64,000 bases of DNA from Tamlana sp. I1 (GTDB taxonomy: Bacteria; Bacteroidota; Bacteroidia; Flavobacteriales; Flavobacteriaceae). Below the pieces are notes generated by a model, which did not search any database, was not told the origin of the DNA, and saw only the letters and a program-made list of their open reading frames with translations. The stretch's first letter is position 1. The number at the start of each line of letters is the position of its first letter. The position numbers were made by a program, and so were the translations under genes. Of the stretch, positions 37,548 to 45,848 are shown one piece after another. Where the stretch lies: positions 62,001 through 126,000 of the forward strand of contig NZ_JACLAF010000011.1 of assembly GCF_015355625.1 (NCBI RefSeq), in the 5' to 3' direction.

Positions 37548-38122
37548 ATGAAAATTTCAAAACCTCATTTAAGTCTGAAGAACCTCATTTTTTTGGTGCT
37601 TATAGTTTTGCTACTAGTTCCGAAAACACGTCAGCCTATTCAAATTTGGTTAAATAGAGGATTGGCATGCTTTATCCGTCAACTATTTCAGAGACTAAAC
37701 AACAGGTTTTAACCGATTATAATTGGCAGCTTCAAACCAAATCTGGTACTCTATTTAATTTTGAAAACGCTAAAGGTAAAGTGGTTTTAGTTAATTTCTG
37801 GGCAACTTGGTGTCCGCCATGTATCGCAGAAATGCCAAGCTTAGATGCGCTTTATTCAGATTATAACGATCGGGTGGTTTTCGTTTTTGTGTCTAATGAG
37901 TCGCCTGAAAAAATTAATGCCTTTTTAAAAGACAAAGGTTATACTTTTGAACCGTTTACGCCACTCACACAATCTCCAGAATTTTTTAATGTAACCAGTA
38001 TTCCAAGAACCTTTTTAATAGATAAATCGGGGCATGTTGTTATCGATAAAACAGGAGCTGCTAATTGGAATAGTGATCGTGTAAGAAACACTATTGATGC
38101 TTTATTGAGCGTGGATTTGTAG
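37548..38122 (+). pseudogene. TlpA-family thioredoxin split by a frameshift (anchor 37548-37667, thioredoxin domain 37667-38122)
   Basis: The thioredoxin domain (151 codons from ATG 37667) is intact: VVLVNFWATWCPPCIAEMPS with the CxxC pair, VFVFVSNESPEKI and TSIPRTFLIDKSG. TlpA-type proteins act outside the cytoplasm as membrane-anchored thiol-disulfide reductases, so they need an N-terminal anchor. Such an anchor exists just upstream in a different frame: ATG 37548 reads MKISKPHLSLKNLIFLVLIV, then LLLVPKTRQPIQIWLNRGLA, before diverging near 37667 and stopping at 37712. Flavobacterial homologues usually join these two parts directly, so one base appears lost near 37664-37667. A sequencing error or re-initiation at 37667 cannot be excluded. 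Confidence 0.65.
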
Positions 38123-38515
38123 TGATAAATAATTATGCCATCAATCTGTTCAGATAAACCCTATTCCTTCAAATAGGTCTCAGAAAACAGTATTCTAAGA
38201 AAAATCTTTATAAAAATCTTACCATATTTTAAATATTTAAGTTTTTTTCTAGTTCATTTCTTCTTATAAAAAAGAGATTATTTATTCTTAAGGGCTTATT
38301 TGTGTAAATAAAATTACTGGCATAAGTTACTTTATGTTAAGTTGTTATGTTGTTTTGTAGTAATTGTGCATACATCGATGAAACGTATGTAAAGAGTTAA
38401 TCTACTTATATAATATCGTAATTATAAACATTTCAAATATTATTGTGTTTTCGTAGGAATAATACCAATTATTTTCCTGCAACAACTAAACCAATTACAA
38501 TTAAAACCAATAATT
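38123..38515. other. Gene-free stretch upstream of the GH81 gene
   Basis: 393 bp with no supportable open frame. It presumably holds the promoter of the GH81 gene, but no clean TAnnTTTG element was found near its ATG. The segment 38450-38515 is rich in CAA and ACCAAT words without a clear dyad. Confidence 0.4.
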
Positions 38516-41500
38516 ATGATTTCTAAAAACTACAAATTTCTTGTGGTCACATTATCTGTTTTTATTTCAAATATTAGTTTTGCTCAAACGCCTGTTCCTG
38601 TTGGATCTGGAAGTTATGCTTCTTTTCCGCCGAGTCAGGAATTAGAATTTGAATGGGATGGTACCATTTATTACAATGATTATGACTTTGTATACAACGA
38701 CCCGATTTATGTTTCAGACGGAGAAACTAGACCCATACCAACAAACGATTGGTGGACTCGCCTTTTAATCGATCAATATGGTGGTTTATTATATGCTTAT
38801 CCTTTAATTTTAGAGCCTACTTCCGAGGGTTTAAAAGTGCAATATCCAATAGGATTTACACAAGATGGAACAAATCTTGAGCGGGGCAATGGGCTCATAA
38901 TTAAAGCAGAAAATTATACGCCAGACAAAGCCATTGCAGCTGATTGGACCGATTGGTCGGTTGTTATGGGGATGCCAGATGCAGAAACTGGCGCAAATAT
39001 GAATGTGACCATGGCGCACGGGATACCATTTACTCAAATTGAAACAAAAGGTATTAATCCTATACTGGTTTCCAACACAACAGCGACGTATTTTACAGCT
39101 TCAGGAGACCCTGTAGTATTTCCAATTGCTGCTGGGGGCGAATTTGTGTTAGAAACAGAAGGGCGATTGTTTGGAATTCATCTTGGCGATGGCGCTACTG
39201 CAAACATTAATAAAGATACTTATATCTCTGTCGATTTGGGGGCTGAATATCCAATATCATCCATGAACTTGATTTGGGAAGCCGCTTTTGCATCAGGATA
39301 TAGCATTCAAGTTTCTAATAATAATTCTGATTGGACTACTATTGAAACTGTAACCAATGGAAATGGCGGTACAGATAGTTTTAATCTTTCGATAACTAGT
39401 CGATATGTTCGAATTTTGTTAACCGAAAAAGGAAGCAATTATGAATATTCTTTATACGAGATTGAAATATATAGTAATGCGACAAATATTGCATTAAATA
39501 AAACTGCAGTCGCATCGTCTCAAGAAAATAACAATGCACCTCATTTGGCTGTCGATGGAAACACAAGCACACGTTGGGAATCTGCTGCTGGGCAAGTAGA
39601 AAAATTGGTGATAAATATGAATGGTGCAGAAAATCATTTTGTAATTTCTGCTTTAACTGATTATAGCGACCTTAGTACTTATGAAAATTATGCGCATAAT
39701 AAACCTGTAGAAACCATTGTAAATTATGATTACGATGTTAATGCCGGAAAAGTGAATACAACTTGGGAGATTGCTACCGAAAATTTAAATGGAGAAGCTA
39801 ATGGTAATACCATTCAGGGATTTATTCCGCATCAATATAAAAACACCACTTTTACCGATGTTAATTTCACAAATACTAATTATGTTTCTCCAAGAGGTGT
39901 TTTAAAAACAGCCATTGGCAAATCTTTCTCATTTTCATATAATTTTGGAGGTATTTTGCCAAGTTTTACGTCGCCTTATAAAAATGAAAATGATGCCAGT
40001 CCTTATAACGCTAATGCACAATATGAACTTATTTCTAAGTTTGCATCGCAACGAAAAACGTATGGAAATGATACTTATTGGGGCGGAAAAGACCTAGTAA
40101 ATATAGCAAAATATGCTTTAATGGCTAAAGAGTTAGACCATCAAGCTTATGAAGAAATTAAAGCTTTAGCAAAAGCATCACTTGTAGACTGGCTAACCTA
40201 TACCAATGGGGAAACAGCCCATTATTTTGCACGCTACGACCGTTGGAAAGCATTGGTTGGTTTCGATCAATCTTATGGTTCGGCGCAGTTTACCGATAAT
40301 CATTTTCATTATGGTTATTTAATTCATGCTGCAGCTTTATACGGCATGATTGATAGTGATTTTTTAAACGATTATAAAGGGATGTTAGAGCTTGTTTGTA
40401 AGCAATATGCCAATTGGGAAAGAGACGATGATTTCTTACCATATTTTAGAACTTTCGATCCATGGATAGGACATTCTTACGCAGGAGGGACCAGTTCTGG
40501 AGGCGGGAACAATCAAGAATCTACTTCTGAAGCCATGCAATCTTGGATTGGGATGTTCCTATTGGGAGATATTTTGAATAATAGTGCCATGCGTGATGCT
40601 GGTGCTTTTGGATATCGAAGTGAAGCAGCGGCTACTATGGAATATTGGTTTGATTGGGATCAAGAAACCCTTCCTGAAGCTTACTCTCATGATATGGTAG
40701 GAATATTATGGAATGGTGGCTATTCATATGGAACTTATTTTAGTGGAAGTCCCGTACATATTCATGGCATTCAGTATTTACCAGTAGCCCCAGGTTTTAA
40801 GTATTTAGCTGAAAATAAAACTTGGGCAGCTAAAGAATATTCGGATATGATGAGTGAATCTATGGCGATAGATGGGCATACTAGAGAAATTGATTTTGGC
40901 GATGATTGGGCACAAGTTGCTTTGGGGTTCAGATTGCTGTTTGATCCTGAATATGTTTCAAATTTTATGCAGTCTAATCTTGCATTAGATGAAAATAATC
41001 CGGATTATATTATGGATTATGAGGTGTCTGGTATGACTTATTTCTACACACATGCTATTCAAAATTTAGGTGATTTTTCTTTTAATTATTACACAAACTT
41101 CCCAACAAGTAGTGTGTTTGAAGAAAACGGAAATTTTTCACATGCTGTAGTTTTTAATCCTTCAGATGCTGAAAAAGAATGTGTGGTATCCGATTATTTT
41201 GGAAATAAAATAGCAACATTTAATGTGCCTGCCAAAACATTAGTAACATATCCAGATCTTCCTGAAACTGGTCAGAAACCAGAAGGTTGTTTCAGTATTA
41301 GCGGGCAAGCAAGCGCTACTTCAGGAGATAGTTCTGCATCAGCAGCCGTTGATGGGGATTTAGGAACACGTTGGATAGCAGAATCTACTACACCATGTAC
41401 TTTCAATCTTGATTTAGGCAAACAATGGCTTCTTTCTGAAGTAAGTATTGCTTGGGAGACCGCTAATGCGAGCGATTATACGCTTCAAGGTTCAACAGAT

Positions 41501-41938
41501 GATTTAACGTGGACTGATATTAAGAAATTTAGTGGTTTAGCTTCTGGCGAAAGAACCGATGTGATTGATGCAAATTTAGAATCTTATCAATATTTACGCT
41601 TAAATATAACTGCAGCTTCAACACCTTGGGCATATTCTATTTATGAAATTAATGTTTGCGGACAAGTTGATGATGGTAATAATAGTTTGAGTACAGACGA
41701 GGTGTCTCATCCAAATGATTCAGCAATAGTATTTCCCAACCCAACAAATTCTGATGTTGTTGTAAAAGGAGCTATTGCGGGGGCAACCATCGAACTATAT
41801 ACTATAAGCGGACAAAAAGTAATGCAGGTTATTGCTCGAAGTAATGCGCAAAAATTGGATTTTCAAAAATTACCACAAGGTGTTTATTTTATGAAAATAA
41901 GCGGAGAACCCAAGGTTATAAAAATAGTTAAGCAATAA
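38516..41938 (+). CDS. Secreted GH81 endo-beta-1,3-glucanase with discoidin-like modules and T9SS type A sorting domain
   Basis: An 1140-residue exported enzyme predicted to cleave beta-1,3-glucan (laminarin or callose type). Signal peptide 1-23 (ends SNISFAQ). GH81 family words: NDWWTRLLIDQYGGLLYAYP (77-96), FTDNHFHYGYLIHAAALYG (592-610, with the family Asp/His) and GGGNNQESTSEAMQSW (662-677, with the catalytic Glu pair). A discoidin-like module (about 226-360) is inserted in the N-terminal beta-sandwich and appears circularly permuted. A second, normally ordered F5/8C module occupies about 924-1051. Residues about 1072-1140 (VFPNPTNSDVVVKG to IKIVKQ) are a T9SS type A sorting domain. No SusCD pair is adjacent. 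Confidence 0.92.
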   Translation: MISKNYKFLVVTLSVFISNISFAQTPVPVGSGSYASFPPSQELEFEWDGTIYYNDYDFVYNDPIYVSDGETRPIPTNDWWTRLLIDQYGGLLYAYPLILEPTSEGLKVQYPIGFTQDGTNLERGNGLIIKAENYTPDKAIAADWTDWSVVMGMPDAETGANMNVTMAHGIPFTQIETKGINPILVSNTTATYFTASGDPVVFPIAAGGEFVLETEGRLFGIHLGDGATANINKDTYISVDLGAEYPISSMNLIWEAAFASGYSIQVSNNNSDWTTIETVTNGNGGTDSFNLSITSRYVRILLTEKGSNYEYSLYEIEIYSNATNIALNKTAVASSQENNNAPHLAVDGNTSTRWESAAGQVEKLVINMNGAENHFVISALTDYSDLSTYENYAHNKPVETIVNYDYDVNAGKVNTTWEIATENLNGEANGNTIQGFIPHQYKNTTFTDVNFTNTNYVSPRGVLKTAIGKSFSFSYNFGGILPSFTSPYKNENDASPYNANAQYELISKFASQRKTYGNDTYWGGKDLVNIAKYALMAKELDHQAYEEIKALAKASLVDWLTYTNGETAHYFARYDRWKALVGFDQSYGSAQFTDNHFHYGYLIHAAALYGMIDSDFLNDYKGMLELVCKQYANWERDDDFLPYFRTFDPWIGHSYAGGTSSGGGNNQESTSEAMQSWIGMFLLGDILNNSAMRDAGAFGYRSEAAATMEYWFDWDQETLPEAYSHDMVGILWNGGYSYGTYFSGSPVHIHGIQYLPVAPGFKYLAENKTWAAKEYSDMMSESMAIDGHTREIDFGDDWAQVALGFRLLFDPEYVSNFMQSNLALDENNPDYIMDYEVSGMTYFYTHAIQNLGDFSFNYYTNFPTSSVFEENGNFSHAVVFNPSDAEKECVVSDYFGNKIATFNVPAKTLVTYPDLPETGQKPEGCFSISGQASATSGDSSASAAVDGDLGTRWIAESTTPCTFNLDLGKQWLLSEVSIAWETANASDYTLQGSTDDLTWTDIKKFSGLASGERTDVIDANLESYQYLRLNITAASTPWAYSIYEINVCGQVDDGNNSLSTDEVSHPNDSAIVFPNPTNSDVVVKGAIAGATIELYTISGQKVMQVIARSNAQKLDFQKLPQGVYFMKISGEPKVIKIVKQ

Positions 41939-42316
41939 TAGATTTGAAAGCTGCTTGAAAAGTAGTACGAGTTCAATAGGTCATACTTGTTGAAAACATA
42001 TCGATTATTTAATGTGTTTAATAAGTTGAATATGAGTTTATAAAAGAAACTTTTCAAGCAGTCTCTTTTTTAGAAATAACGATTAAAATTCCAAAAAAAC
42101 TAGAATATGATTCCTTTTGAAAAAAACACCAAGGTTATAATAGATTTTACTTGGATCGTTTATACGCCAAGTCGGGAATATCAAATCATGAATTTTCGCG
42201 TCATTCCAAAATCTAGAAACTTTTTTACACGATCGTTAAAGTACAGTTGGCTTCGTTAAGATAGACTATGATAAGAATTAGGAGTAATAAGCCTTTTAAA
42301 AGTTTTCGGTTTAACT
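41939..42316. other. Gene-free stretch with a 13-bp inverted repeat, left flank of the integrated element
   Basis: A perfect inverted repeat CTGCTTGAAAAGT (41951-41963) / ACTTTTCAAGCAG (42049-42061) encloses 85 bp and is followed by TCTCTTTTTT. It may be a long-loop terminator of the GH81 gene or a structured RNA. A 50-codon open frame at 42107-42259 (MIPFEKNTKVIIDFTW...) has no recognisable homology or ribosome site and is not called. This flank originally lay downstream of the tRNA-Leu gene before the element inserted. Confidence 0.5.
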
Positions 42317-42331
42317 AAGTGCGCACGAGAA
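42317..42331. repeat. attL: left copy of the 15-bp direct repeat
   Basis: AAGTGCGCACGAGAA, identical to 57157-57171. The next bases differ on both sides, so 15 bp is the full identity. It includes the palindrome GTGCGCAC from the tRNA acceptor end. Confidence 0.85.
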
Positions 42332-42336
42332 TAACA

Positions 42337-42344
42337 CAAATATA
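42337..42344 (-). promoter_or_regulatory. Outward-facing TATATTTG element at the left end
   Basis: The minus strand reads TATATTTG, the same -7 element that precedes the intact tRNA-Leu at the right end (57258-57265). It points out of the element toward the GH81 gene end. Only a CAA at 42360-42362 is available as a -33, with short spacing, so activity is doubtful. Confidence 0.3.
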
Positions 42345-42345
42345 C

Positions 42346-42367
42346 TTTTCATCTTTTTTCAATTGTT
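42346..42367 (+). repeat. 22-bp direct repeat, copy 1 (arm-site candidate)
   Basis: TTTTCATCTTTTTTCAATTGTT; copy 2 at 42429-42450 differs at one base. Short direct repeats next to attL and just before an integrase gene are typical of recombinase arm sites. Confidence 0.55.
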
Positions 42368-42428
42368 TTTAGATATTCAGTAAACTGCAGTAAAACAAAG
42401 GATTGTAAGGTGTTTTATTCCGTTTGTA

Positions 42429-42450
42429 TTTTCGTCTTTTTTCAATTGTT
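42429..42450 (+). repeat. 22-bp direct repeat, copy 2 (arm-site candidate)
   Basis: TTTTCGTCTTTTTTCAATTGTT, 83 bp after copy 1 and identical except for one A/G difference. Confidence 0.55.
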
Positions 42451-42458
42451 AACAATTG

Positions 42459-42525
42459 TGTGCACAAATTTTGTGTTATTTGTGCACAATAGATTATCTT
42501 TGATATGTTCAAATATATCATATCA
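42459..42525 (+). promoter_or_regulatory. Integrase promoter with two TGTGCACA sites and a dyad reaching the start codon
   Basis: The -7 element TATCTTTG is at 42495-42502 and a -33 TTTTG at 42469-42473 (21-bp spacing). TGTGCACA palindromes occur at 42459-42466 and 42481-42488, 22 bp apart (two helical turns) and flanking the -33. The second lies in the promoter spacer. A third symmetric element, TGATATG-N11-CATATCA (42501-42525), begins at the end of the -7 element and ends on the A of the ATG. Such an arrangement fits repression by the element's own regulator, and the palindromes recur near the right end. Confidence 0.6.
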
Positions 42526-43808
42526 TGGCTACAATTGCATTTGCTTACCGTTCTACAAAAAAGGAAGCTAATATTCAAGTAAGATTTGTTTATCAATTAG
42601 AGGGGTTTAAATCACGTAAAAGTATTTATGCACCTACAAAATTTGAAGTCTTAAATGCTTTTTGGGATAAATACCAATCAGGAACTAAATTTTCAGGAAC
42701 TAATAAAGATTTAGCGTTAAAACTTGATACACTTAAAAAAGAATTAAGCGAACATATTTTAGATGCTTATAAAAGTGTAAAAGACAAATCAATTATAAAT
42801 AAAGAATGGTTACTTCAAAATGTGCACGAGTATTACAACCCTCCACAACCTGAAATTGAAAATGTAATTCCTGAAAGCATTATAGAATATATTGATTTTT
42901 ATAAAAAAGATAGGGGAAGCGATTTGAGTTTAAACGCTGTAAAAAAATGGGGTGTTATTAAAAATAAACTTATACGTTTTGAAGCATCACAAGGTAAACG
43001 GTTTATATTAAGTGAGGTTACCAGTTCTTTTAAAAATAAGTTTCTCGATTTTTATATCGAAAATCAATATTCCATTAATACTACGCAACGTGAATTCGCA
43101 TACATAAAATCATTGTGTAAACATGCCAGGTTAAAAGGTTTAGATATTTCACCTGAAACAGAAGGTTTGTCAATAAAAAAAGAAAGGTTTAAAAAGCCTT
43201 ATCTAACCTTTAAGGAATTAGAAAAAATTCAAAAATTAGAATATTTATCCGAGTCGTTAGATAATGCTCGTGATTGGCTTTTAATCTCATGTTATACAGC
43301 CCAGCGTATAAGTGATTTTATGCGTTTTGATAAAAGTATGATCCGTTATGAAAATGAAGTACCCGTAATTGAATTTAGACAACAAAAAACGCAAAAAGAA
43401 ACTATTGTGCCTTTATTGCCCCAAGTGATTAACATCATAAATAAAAGAGAGGGCGAGTTTCCGCGTCGTATTTCAGATCAAAAGTATAATGAATCCATAA
43501 AATTGGTTTGCAAAGAGGCCGGTATAAACGATCTTATGAAAGGTAAAAAGCGTATTTGCGTAGCGCCGGAAGGTGTGAAACCTAAAAAGCATCATTTTAG
43601 AGATTTACCAGGTGAGTTTGAAAAGTGGGAGTTAATAAGTAGCCATTGCGGTCGTAGGTCTTTTGCCACTAATTATTATACAAAATTGCCAACTTCTTAT
43701 TTAATAAGTATAACAAATCACAGCACAGAAGCTCAATTTTTATCGTACATCCAGAAGCCTAAAAAAGAATTGGTTTTCGATGCTTACAAACAATTATTAA
43801 ACGTTTAA
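42525..43808 (+). CDS. Tyrosine recombinase (integrase)
   Basis: A 427-residue integrase expected to insert and excise the element at the tRNA-Leu 3' end. An N-terminal arm-binding domain of the Bacteroidota type (residues 1-100), a core-binding SAM-like domain (about 113-215) and the catalytic domain (about 225-420). Catalytic residues are visible in order: Arg261 (TAQRISDF), Lys288 (RQQKTQKE), His374-x-x-Arg377 (SHCGRRSFAT), His399 (ITNHSTEAQ) and the nucleophile Tyr408 (FLSYIQ). All are intact, so the enzyme should be active. The next gene follows after 10 bp and may be co-transcribed. Confidence 0.95.
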   Translation: MATIAFAYRSTKKEANIQVRFVYQLEGFKSRKSIYAPTKFEVLNAFWDKYQSGTKFSGTNKDLALKLDTLKKELSEHILDAYKSVKDKSIINKEWLLQNVHEYYNPPQPEIENVIPESIIEYIDFYKKDRGSDLSLNAVKKWGVIKNKLIRFEASQGKRFILSEVTSSFKNKFLDFYIENQYSINTTQREFAYIKSLCKHARLKGLDISPETEGLSIKKERFKKPYLTFKELEKIQKLEYLSESLDNARDWLLISCYTAQRISDFMRFDKSMIRYENEVPVIEFRQQKTQKETIVPLLPQVINIINKREGEFPRRISDQKYNESIKLVCKEAGINDLMKGKKRICVAPEGVKPKKHHFRDLPGEFEKWELISSHCGRRSFATNYYTKLPTSYLISITNHSTEAQFLSYIQKPKKELVFDAYKQLLNV

Positions 43809-43818
43809 ATATTGAAGT

Positions 43819-45141
43819 ATGGCAGGCAGTAAAATAAATACAAATGCGTTTGGTTACGGTTCAAACTTCGAAATAACATTTCAAGATTATAAGAAACTTT
43901 ATCCAGTTCTATTAAATGATTTTTTAAATAAGGGTGGCGACTTTACAGAATTAAATTTTATTGACGAACAATTAGAAGCATGTAAAAGACATACAATTGA
44001 GCTAAAAGAAGGTTTGGATAATTTAGATTTTCACAGTAAAAACAGGCTTGAGGTTCTACAGTTTTTTATGAATAGAATATTACTTTTTGATGGTTATGAT
44101 CTAGAAAAGGAAACCGAAACAGAAGAACTAACAATATCTTTATCTGAAGAAGGGAAAAGGCAAGTTTATCAAGACCGATTAGAACCTGTTTTAAAAAACA
44201 GGATTGCATCAAATAAGAAAATAGCAGAGTATTTAAACAATCTAAGATCTATGATAAACGATATAAAGTCAAGCAGTTCAGAACCTAACATTAACCTTTT
44301 AAGCTTTAAACATCTTATAGAAAATAGCGAAACATACAAACGTGTTTGTTCTAATGTGTTAGGTCCTTTAGAGTTTGGAGGTAAAAAATATGCTTGCCAT
44401 AATGTTTTTGGAAACACATTATTGTTTTTACATACAACCCTACAAGATGAGGAAATCTATAATACATTAATTGAAAATGGTTTCGATATTAGGATATATC
44501 AACACGCTTTTATAAAAGGAAGTGAAGAAGGTAAAGAATATTTCAAAGAGAGCTTAAAAGGTATGTATTCAAAAAATGAAGCTTTATCAACCATTAGTTA
44601 TTTAGAAAATGAAGCTGGAAAAATTTTAAATAATATTGATCTCGTTATTAATCCGGGTGTGTTTGAAAAATACGGATATCATTCACAGGTATTAAATTAT
44701 ATTTCAGAATACAAAAAACAAAAATCTATTTGGTTTACTGGTAATAACAAAAGTGAAGTTTCAGAATCTAAGATACATGAATTGCCAGAAGGGTTTAATA
44801 AGTTCGTTATTACTGATGAAGCAAAAAGGGTGTTGCCAAAGATTTATGACACTTATAAAAATACAGATGGCAAAAATTTAGCTATCCTAATTTATGTATT
44901 ATACGAAGAAAATATTATTAAATATGTAAAGCGTTCTAAAGCTGGATTAAGTAGAAAAGACTTAATGATTTGCTTTAACCCTAAGGCAAACGATGTTTTG
45001 GTAAAGAATTATTTTAACACAGGTTCTGATAACGAATTATACCGTATAGATAACAAACCTAGTTCACATTTTGTTTATGATGATGATATTGAGGAAGTTA
45101 GACAAAAAATACACTCTATTACAAAAGATGAGGTTACTTAA
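43819..45141 (+). CDS. Unknown 440-residue protein encoded next to the integrase
   Basis: A cytoplasmic protein with no signal peptide or membrane segment, predicted largely helical, with long charged helices (residues about 45-165). I do not recognise a family. A mid-protein stretch NVFGNTLLFLHTTLQDEEIY (around 195-215) is the most hydrophobic part. The C-terminal 110 residues (FNKFVITDEAKRVLPKIYDT to HFVYDDDIEEVRQKIHS) may be a separate domain. It starts 10 bp after the integrase stop, so the two are probably one transcript. By position it could help recombination or excision control (Bacteroides RteC is positionally comparable but not obviously similar). It could also be cargo. Confidence 0.75.
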   Translation: MAGSKINTNAFGYGSNFEITFQDYKKLYPVLLNDFLNKGGDFTELNFIDEQLEACKRHTIELKEGLDNLDFHSKNRLEVLQFFMNRILLFDGYDLEKETETEELTISLSEEGKRQVYQDRLEPVLKNRIASNKKIAEYLNNLRSMINDIKSSSSEPNINLLSFKHLIENSETYKRVCSNVLGPLEFGGKKYACHNVFGNTLLFLHTTLQDEEIYNTLIENGFDIRIYQHAFIKGSEEGKEYFKESLKGMYSKNEALSTISYLENEAGKILNNIDLVINPGVFEKYGYHSQVLNYISEYKKQKSIWFTGNNKSEVSESKIHELPEGFNKFVITDEAKRVLPKIYDTYKNTDGKNLAILIYVLYEENIIKYVKRSKAGLSRKDLMICFNPKANDVLVKNYFNTGSDNELYRIDNKPSSHFVYDDDIEEVRQKIHSITKDEVT

Positions 45142-45201
45142 AGTAACTTTACAAGTATCTTCAAGTAACTGGTTTTCAGTTAATTACATAGGATTACAAG
45201 A

Positions 45202-45228
45202 TATATTTGCAATGTAACATTAACATTG
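45202..45228 (+). promoter_or_regulatory. Early-operon promoter with adjoining dyad (CAATGT-N7-ACATTG)
   Basis: The -7 element TATATTTG is at 45202-45209 and a perfect dyad CAATGT (45210-45215) / ACATTG (45223-45228) follows immediately, where the transcript would begin. A protein bound there would block the promoter of the excisionase-replication operon. No good -33 TTG was found. Confidence 0.55.
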
Positions 45229-45234
45229 TAAAAA

Positions 45235-45522
45235 ATGACAGATTTAAATGTAAACCTGCAAGACTATTTGCAGATGATAGTAAAACAAGCTGTTCAAAAT
45301 TCTATTCCAGAAACAGCTAAGGCAGCCGCAGATTTAATAAAAAAAGACTTACAGGAAAACGATCCAGACGAACTTTTAACACCAAATGAAGCCGTAAAAC
45401 TATTACGTTGTTCAATAACTTCTCTTTGGCGTTATGAAAAGTCTGGAAAAGTAAAAAGCGTAACCATAGGTGGTAAACGATTATACAGAAGATCCGATTT
45501 ATTAGAAGCATTATCTAAATAA
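45235..45522 (+). CDS. Helix-turn-helix protein, excisionase-like (MerR-type HTH_17)
   Basis: A 95-residue DNA-binding protein. Residues about 47-92 form the MerR/excisionase winged HTH: DELLTPNEAVKLLRCSITSL, then WRYEKSGKVKSVTIGGKRLY, then RRSDLLEAL. The first 45 residues are helical and may mediate oligomerisation. Such proteins in mobile elements act as recombination directionality factors or early regulators. It heads an operon of closely spaced genes (15 bp to the next). A dyad just upstream of its ATG suggests autoregulation. Confidence 0.88.
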   Translation: MTDLNVNLQDYLQMIVKQAVQNSIPETAKAAADLIKKDLQENDPDELLTPNEAVKLLRCSITSLWRYEKSGKVKSVTIGGKRLYRRSDLLEALSK

Positions 45523-45536
45523 AAAAGGTCTGAGAT

Positions 45537-45848
45537 ATGAAAGACCATAAAAACAGACCAGATTTTAACCACCTGCAAGATATAAAAATAGACTACACTA
45601 AACAAAGAAAGCTAGTTTATAGCTCTTTCTATGCAGCTCCTAGGACAATGTTAATGGTTGCCTTAGATGCTGGAGTTTTCAGGGCTAATGTATGCAGATA
45701 TGTTGCACAGTTTAAAAATCAAAATGCAATAGCTGAGGTTAAAAAGGGAATTTGTGAAATATCAAAACATCCTGCTACGTACTACAGCACAAATCCGAAG
45801 TATTTTGAAGATGATGATGAGTCTCTAAAGGAAGCAGCTAATGAATAA
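45537..45848 (+). CDS. Small winged-HTH-like protein of the early operon
   Basis: A 103-residue protein. The middle (LVYSSFYAAPRTMLMVALDA, then GVFRANVCRYVAQFKNQNAI, then AEVKKGICEISKHPATYY) has the helix-helix-wing pattern of a DNA-binding domain, with the second helix as recognition helix and VKKGICEIS as wing strands. Very similar short proteins are common in Bacteroidota phages and mobile elements, without a known role. Its end overlaps the nuclease gene by 8 bp (start at 45841), indicating coupling. Confidence 0.7.
   Translation: MKDHKNRPDFNHLQDIKIDYTKQRKLVYSSFYAAPRTMLMVALDAGVFRANVCRYVAQFKNQNAIAEVKKGICEISKHPATYYSTNPKYFEDDDESLKEAANE

Noticed and set aside
42107-42259. 50-codon frame left of the element
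   Set aside because: No family, no ribosome site and no promoter; it may be the remnant of a gene but cannot be supported.
42317-42331. Second tRNA gene at the left end
   Set aside because: Only 12 nt of the tRNA 3' end plus three flanking bases are duplicated; no cloverleaf can form.
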